From: Synechococcus sp. UW179A
GTDB lineage: Bacteria > Cyanobacteriota > Cyanobacteriia > PCC-6307 > Cyanobiaceae
Length of the DNA stretch: 64,000 bases
Reading direction: 5' to 3'
NCBI RefSeq assembly: GCF_900473965.1
Contig: NZ_UCNJ01000012.1
Span: 62,001-126,000 of the forward strand
The notes under the pieces were generated by a model. The model searched no databases, was not told where the DNA came from, and saw only the letters and a list, made by a program, of their open reading frames with translations. Positions 61,613 to 64,000 of the stretch are shown here, in pieces; positions within the stretch are counted from its first letter, which is position 1; every line of letters starts with the position of its first letter. A program made the translations under genes and the position numbers.

Positions 61613-62779
61613 TCAAGCCGGCCTGACCAGCACCAGTGGAGTGCGCTCGTTGGCATTCCCCGCTGGGTTGGGTCGTAGAGCGCGATGTAGCAGCGCTTCA
61701 TCACAGCCGTTGCTCGAGGCCAGGACCTTCACCCGACCAAGATCGTTGACATCAACGATTGCAACGCAGACGCCCAGAGCGTCTGCGGCATCCTGGCAAA
61801 GGCGGACCGGCTCTGCTGGGCCAAGCACGATGGTTTGGTCGTAAGGGGGTGTTGTTCCGGTGATGTCATCAATCAGGCGCGCTTGATCGCCGGCGAGTCG
61901 ATAGAACCAGCCTTTAAAACCAACACTTTTCAGCGCCAAGCCAATCGACCAAGCGAGGAGGACTCGGGTCGGTCCGACCTGATCGATCAGTGTTTGCAAC
62001 CCGCAGGCGGTAGCGAGGCTGCTAGTGGGGTGGAACACTCGGCAGAGCAAGCGAGCGATCCAGGTCGGTTCGACCATGGAGGGATGGTTGTATCTCCCCT
62101 GAATCACCGCGACAGGGGTTTCCCCGATCGTGAGAATGTCACCTGGTTGCACGAGCTCGCCCGCATAGTCACGAAGTACCTCAATGGTGTTATCGAGAGG
62201 TCCCAGCAAGTGCGTTTTCAAGGGAAGCACCTTGCAGTTCTCTCCAGCGCGGAATTCAGCTTGGCTTGGCTGCACCACAGCAGGTCTGCGTAGGGGCACA
62301 ACCACGCCCTGGCGACGGTTGAGACGTCCGAAGGGGCCGTAGTTCACCCAGTTGACATCGATCCAGACCGTATCGACCCGATTGGCAATCACCTCGCCTG
62401 TCTGACCGCTGAGGCTGACGTTGACCTTGATGCGAGTGGTTTTGTGACCTTTCACGATGTAGGCCGGCCAGTAGCCGTCTGCCCGAGTGTCTTCGTCAGG
62501 ATGGTGTGGTGTGATCCGGGTTTTGACCGTTACATCGCGCAGGTTTGAGCTGCCGATCAGAACAGGGTTGATCTGTAGCTCAGGCACCATCACCTCCATG
62601 CGCGCATGGGGGTTGGAGATTTCGATCCATCCCTCCAGTTCAAGATCATTGCCATTGCTTGCAACGCTCCAATCGTGCTGGCGAAGTGTCAGAGGAGATG
62701 CCGGCCTCAACCGATGCCGCGCTTCGATCCAGAACACTCCCAGTCCGATTAGGAGCAGAATCACAAGCAGAACACACAT
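61613..62779 (-). CDS. CofE-like (F420-0:gamma-glutamyl ligase family) membrane-anchored protein
   Basis: The 388-residue protein begins with a membrane anchor (VLLVILLLIGLGVFWI). A beta-rich domain with ELEGWIEISNPHARMEVMVP follows, then a CofE-like domain: LKTHLLGPLDNTIEVLRDY, VQPGDILTIGETPVAVIQGR and a C-terminal segment with ARLIDDITGTTPPYDQTIVL. True CofE adds glutamate to coenzyme F420, but cyanobacteria in general are not known to make F420 by the standard route, so the substrate may differ. It lies on the minus strand 50 bases upstream of the GNAT-like gene. Confidence 0.78.
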   Translation of the reverse strand: MCVLLVILLLIGLGVFWIEARHRLRPASPLTLRQHDWSVASNGNDLELEGWIEISNPHARMEVMVPELQINPVLIGSSNLRDVTVKTRITPHHPDEDTRADGYWPAYIVKGHKTTRIKVNVSLSGQTGEVIANRVDTVWIDVNWVNYGPFGRLNRRQGVVVPLRRPAVVQPSQAEFRAGENCKVLPLKTHLLGPLDNTIEVLRDYAGELVQPGDILTIGETPVAVIQGRYNHPSMVEPTWIARLLCRVFHPTSSLATACGLQTLIDQVGPTRVLLAWSIGLALKSVGFKGWFYRLAGDQARLIDDITGTTPPYDQTIVLGPAEPVRLCQDAADALGVCVAIVDVNDLGRVKVLASSNGCDEALLHRALRPNPAGNANERTPLVLVRPA

Positions 62780-62839
62780 GTCAACGTCGGCTGTCGGCCG
62801 GTCTCAATGGCGCGCAGCGTAAGGCGTCCGCGTGAACGT

Positions 62840-63376
62840 TCAACGTGAGATCACTTCCGTGTTGAGCTCGTTGAAACTGAGGCTCATACTTTCTCCCTGC
62901 GGGGCGGGAAGTCCGGTTGCCTGACTGATGGCAGCGTTGATCTGCTCGAGAGGGACTTGCCCCTCCTCGTCGAGCAACAGCTGGCCATCTCCGTCGATCA
63001 CCACCACCTGCGGAACAATTCCGTGCCAGTAATGCGCAGGATCAGTGAGGTCGTTGGTGGTTCTCCCCTGCAGAGCGTCAGTGGTCAAAGGCAGAAGGTC
63101 AACGCTGTTTCCCCAGAGCCTTTGAAGTTCCGACACAGCTGGAGAGAAGGCTTTGCTTGTTCTGCTGTCATCGAGGTAGTAAACGATGACGCTTGTGCGT
63201 CCCGCTTGTTGTGAATCAGCCAGGGTGACAGCAGGGGGAACCAGAGATCCATTACCGGCATACAGCGCGAAAATATTGCCGTCGTAGCTGTCTGTTTCCC
63301 GTATGGCCTGAGCCGGTAACGCCATCAGCATCAAGGCCAGTACCGCGACGATGGAACGGATCAGAAACGCGGTCAT
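62840..63376 (-). CDS. Thylakoid PSI accumulation factor-like thioredoxin-fold protein
   Basis: The 178-residue protein has a signal peptide (IVAVLALMLMALPAQA) and a thioredoxin-like fold: YDGNIFALYAGNGSLVPPAV, TSVIVYYLDDSRTSKAFSPA, VPQVVVIDGDGQLLLDEEGQ and a C-terminal SLSFNELNTEV. It matches the family annotated as thylakoid membrane photosystem I accumulation factor (Slr1796-type). The protein has no cysteine at all, so it cannot be a redox enzyme; a structural role in PSI assembly fits better. It lies upstream of the CofE-like gene. Confidence 0.82.
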   Translation of the reverse strand: MTAFLIRSIVAVLALMLMALPAQAIRETDSYDGNIFALYAGNGSLVPPAVTLADSQQAGRTSVIVYYLDDSRTSKAFSPAVSELQRLWGNSVDLLPLTTDALQGRTTNDLTDPAHYWHGIVPQVVVIDGDGQLLLDEEGQVPLEQINAAISQATGLPAPQGESMSLSFNELNTEVISR

Positions 63377-63430
63377 GGCACCGATACAGTCCGGCCATTC
63401 TGAGCCCTGGTCACCCCTCGCCGCTGAGAA

Positions 63431-64000
63431 TCAGCTGCGCCCGAGACTTCGACCCATGCCTTGAGCAATGCCACGTCCGATCAGACCGATCGCCCGACCT
63501 ACCACCTGGGTCAGCACTACCACCATCAAGTCACCAAGACGTTTCACCAAGGCCTGAACCTGTGGTGCGATGGCATCTCGGGCTTCCACGATCAGAGCGA
63601 CCTGCTGTTGCCACCAGCGCAGACGCCTGAGCTCCTGATCCCTTGGCTCGGTCAAAAGCAACGGTTCGATGCGTCCTGTTTTGAGGCTGAACAGCAATCG
63701 CCGACTCTCGTACAAGCGGATCGGACGTTCGATCCAGTCCTGCCAGCGCGACTGACTGTTGAGTTGGTTGCGCAGACGTTCCAGCTCGCGTGTGGAAACC
63801 AGATTCTGCTGCAGCAGATATCGGCGCAGTTCGGGCCATTCGCCGCAGACTCCGAGCAGTTCGGAACCAATCAGCTCTGCTGTGCGCACAAGCCAGTTGC
63901 TGATCAGGGTCTCCAGCTGCAGCAGAGCTCTGGGATCGTCTGAGGGAAGCAGCTGACCATCGACGAGGACCGGTTGATCCAGCACCAGGGACGCCAGCAT
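63431..64000 (-). CDS. DUF3685/Ycf55-like protein, C-terminal part (cut by window edge)
   Basis: The minus-strand frame is open to the right edge; the visible 189 codons are the C-terminal part of a longer protein. The ATG at the very edge is probably internal. RLRNQLNSQSRWQDWIERPI, YESRRLLFSLKTGRIEPLLL and a hydrophobic end (VLTQVVGRAIGLIGRGIAQG) match the C-terminus of the cyanobacterial/red-algal DUF3685 (Ycf55) family. No function is known to me. It is followed by the PSI factor gene after about 55 bases on the same strand. Confidence 0.85.
   Translation of the reverse strand: MLASLVLDQPVLVDGQLLPSDDPRALLQLETLISNWLVRTAELIGSELLGVCGEWPELRRYLLQQNLVSTRELERLRNQLNSQSRWQDWIERPIRLYESRRLLFSLKTGRIEPLLLTEPRDQELRRLRWWQQQVALIVEARDAIAPQVQALVKRLGDLMVVVLTQVVGRAIGLIGRGIAQGMGRSLGRS

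Overview
The window reads as the chromosome of a marine alpha-cyanobacterium, most likely Synechococcus. The evidence is a chlorophyll gene (chlH), a high-light-inducible protein, the dual-function fructose/sedoheptulose bisphosphatase glpX, hemA, glgC, phosphoribulokinase, an SLH/OprB-type outer-membrane porin, several cyanobacteria-only families (DUF2949, DUF3038, DUF4335, DUF3288, DUF3727, DUF3685), dense gene packing and a moderately high G+C core. I saw no rRNA or tRNA gene, no insertion sequence, no prophage and no CRISPR array.

Layout. 0-8 kb: 5' part of chlH (minus strand, cut by the window edge), dapB, a two-TM protein, a Hlip, a UbiH-like FAD hydroxylase, apt, the DUF3038/DUF4335 pair, a membrane protein and an EF-hand protein. 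8-12.9 kb: an OmpR-type regulator and an EnvZ-type kinase separated by a transporter-like gene on the opposite strand, then PPK2. 12.9-19.5 kb: an AT-rich accessory stretch with an orphan ParA-like ATPase, feoA-feoB for ferrous iron uptake, a TM2 protein and several tiny genes. 19.6-21.8 kb: the porin with a clear terminator, and DUF3288.

21.9-31.2 kb: a carbon-metabolism block made of rpe, glpX, hemA, glgC, gnd, pgl and a CIA30-like gene, covering the Calvin cycle, oxidative pentose phosphate pathway, glycogen and tetrapyrrole entry. A secreted alpha/beta hydrolase follows. 31-42.7 kb: ilvD, a uracil-phosphoribosyltransferase-like protein that lacks the PRPP loop, a lumenal pentapeptide protein, a CobW GTPase with a histidine-rich repeat, an MliC-like inhibitor, a GPH-type transporter, an L,D-transpeptidase-like protein, an ICMT-like protein, an SDR, purS-purQ, an S66 carboxypeptidase and a TMEM175-like channel. 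42.9-48.8 kb: class II and class I fructose-bisphosphate aldolases in tandem, a histidine-phosphatase lipoprotein, a Gfo/Idh/MocA oxidoreductase and accD. 49-53.5 kb: likely accessory genes (subtilisin-like protease, ferritin, prepilin peptidase). 53.5-64 kb: prk, leuB, lpxD, a gap with small ORFs and hairpins, then a minus-strand run of proB, YqeG, DUF3727, ruvX, a GNAT-like protein, a CofE-like ligase, a PSI accumulation factor and the end of a DUF3685 gene.

Most of the window is ordinary core metabolism, and I do not see a convincing undescribed multi-gene system. The observations most worth a second look are the Upp-like protein without its PRPP loop, the intrinsic terminator that ends 11 nt before the class II aldolase start codon, the orphan ParA-like ATPase beside feoAB, a three-way complementary hairpin set near 57.5 kb, the CobW histidine repeat, and several tiny ORFs. 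Family names rest on motifs recognised by eye; no database search was run.
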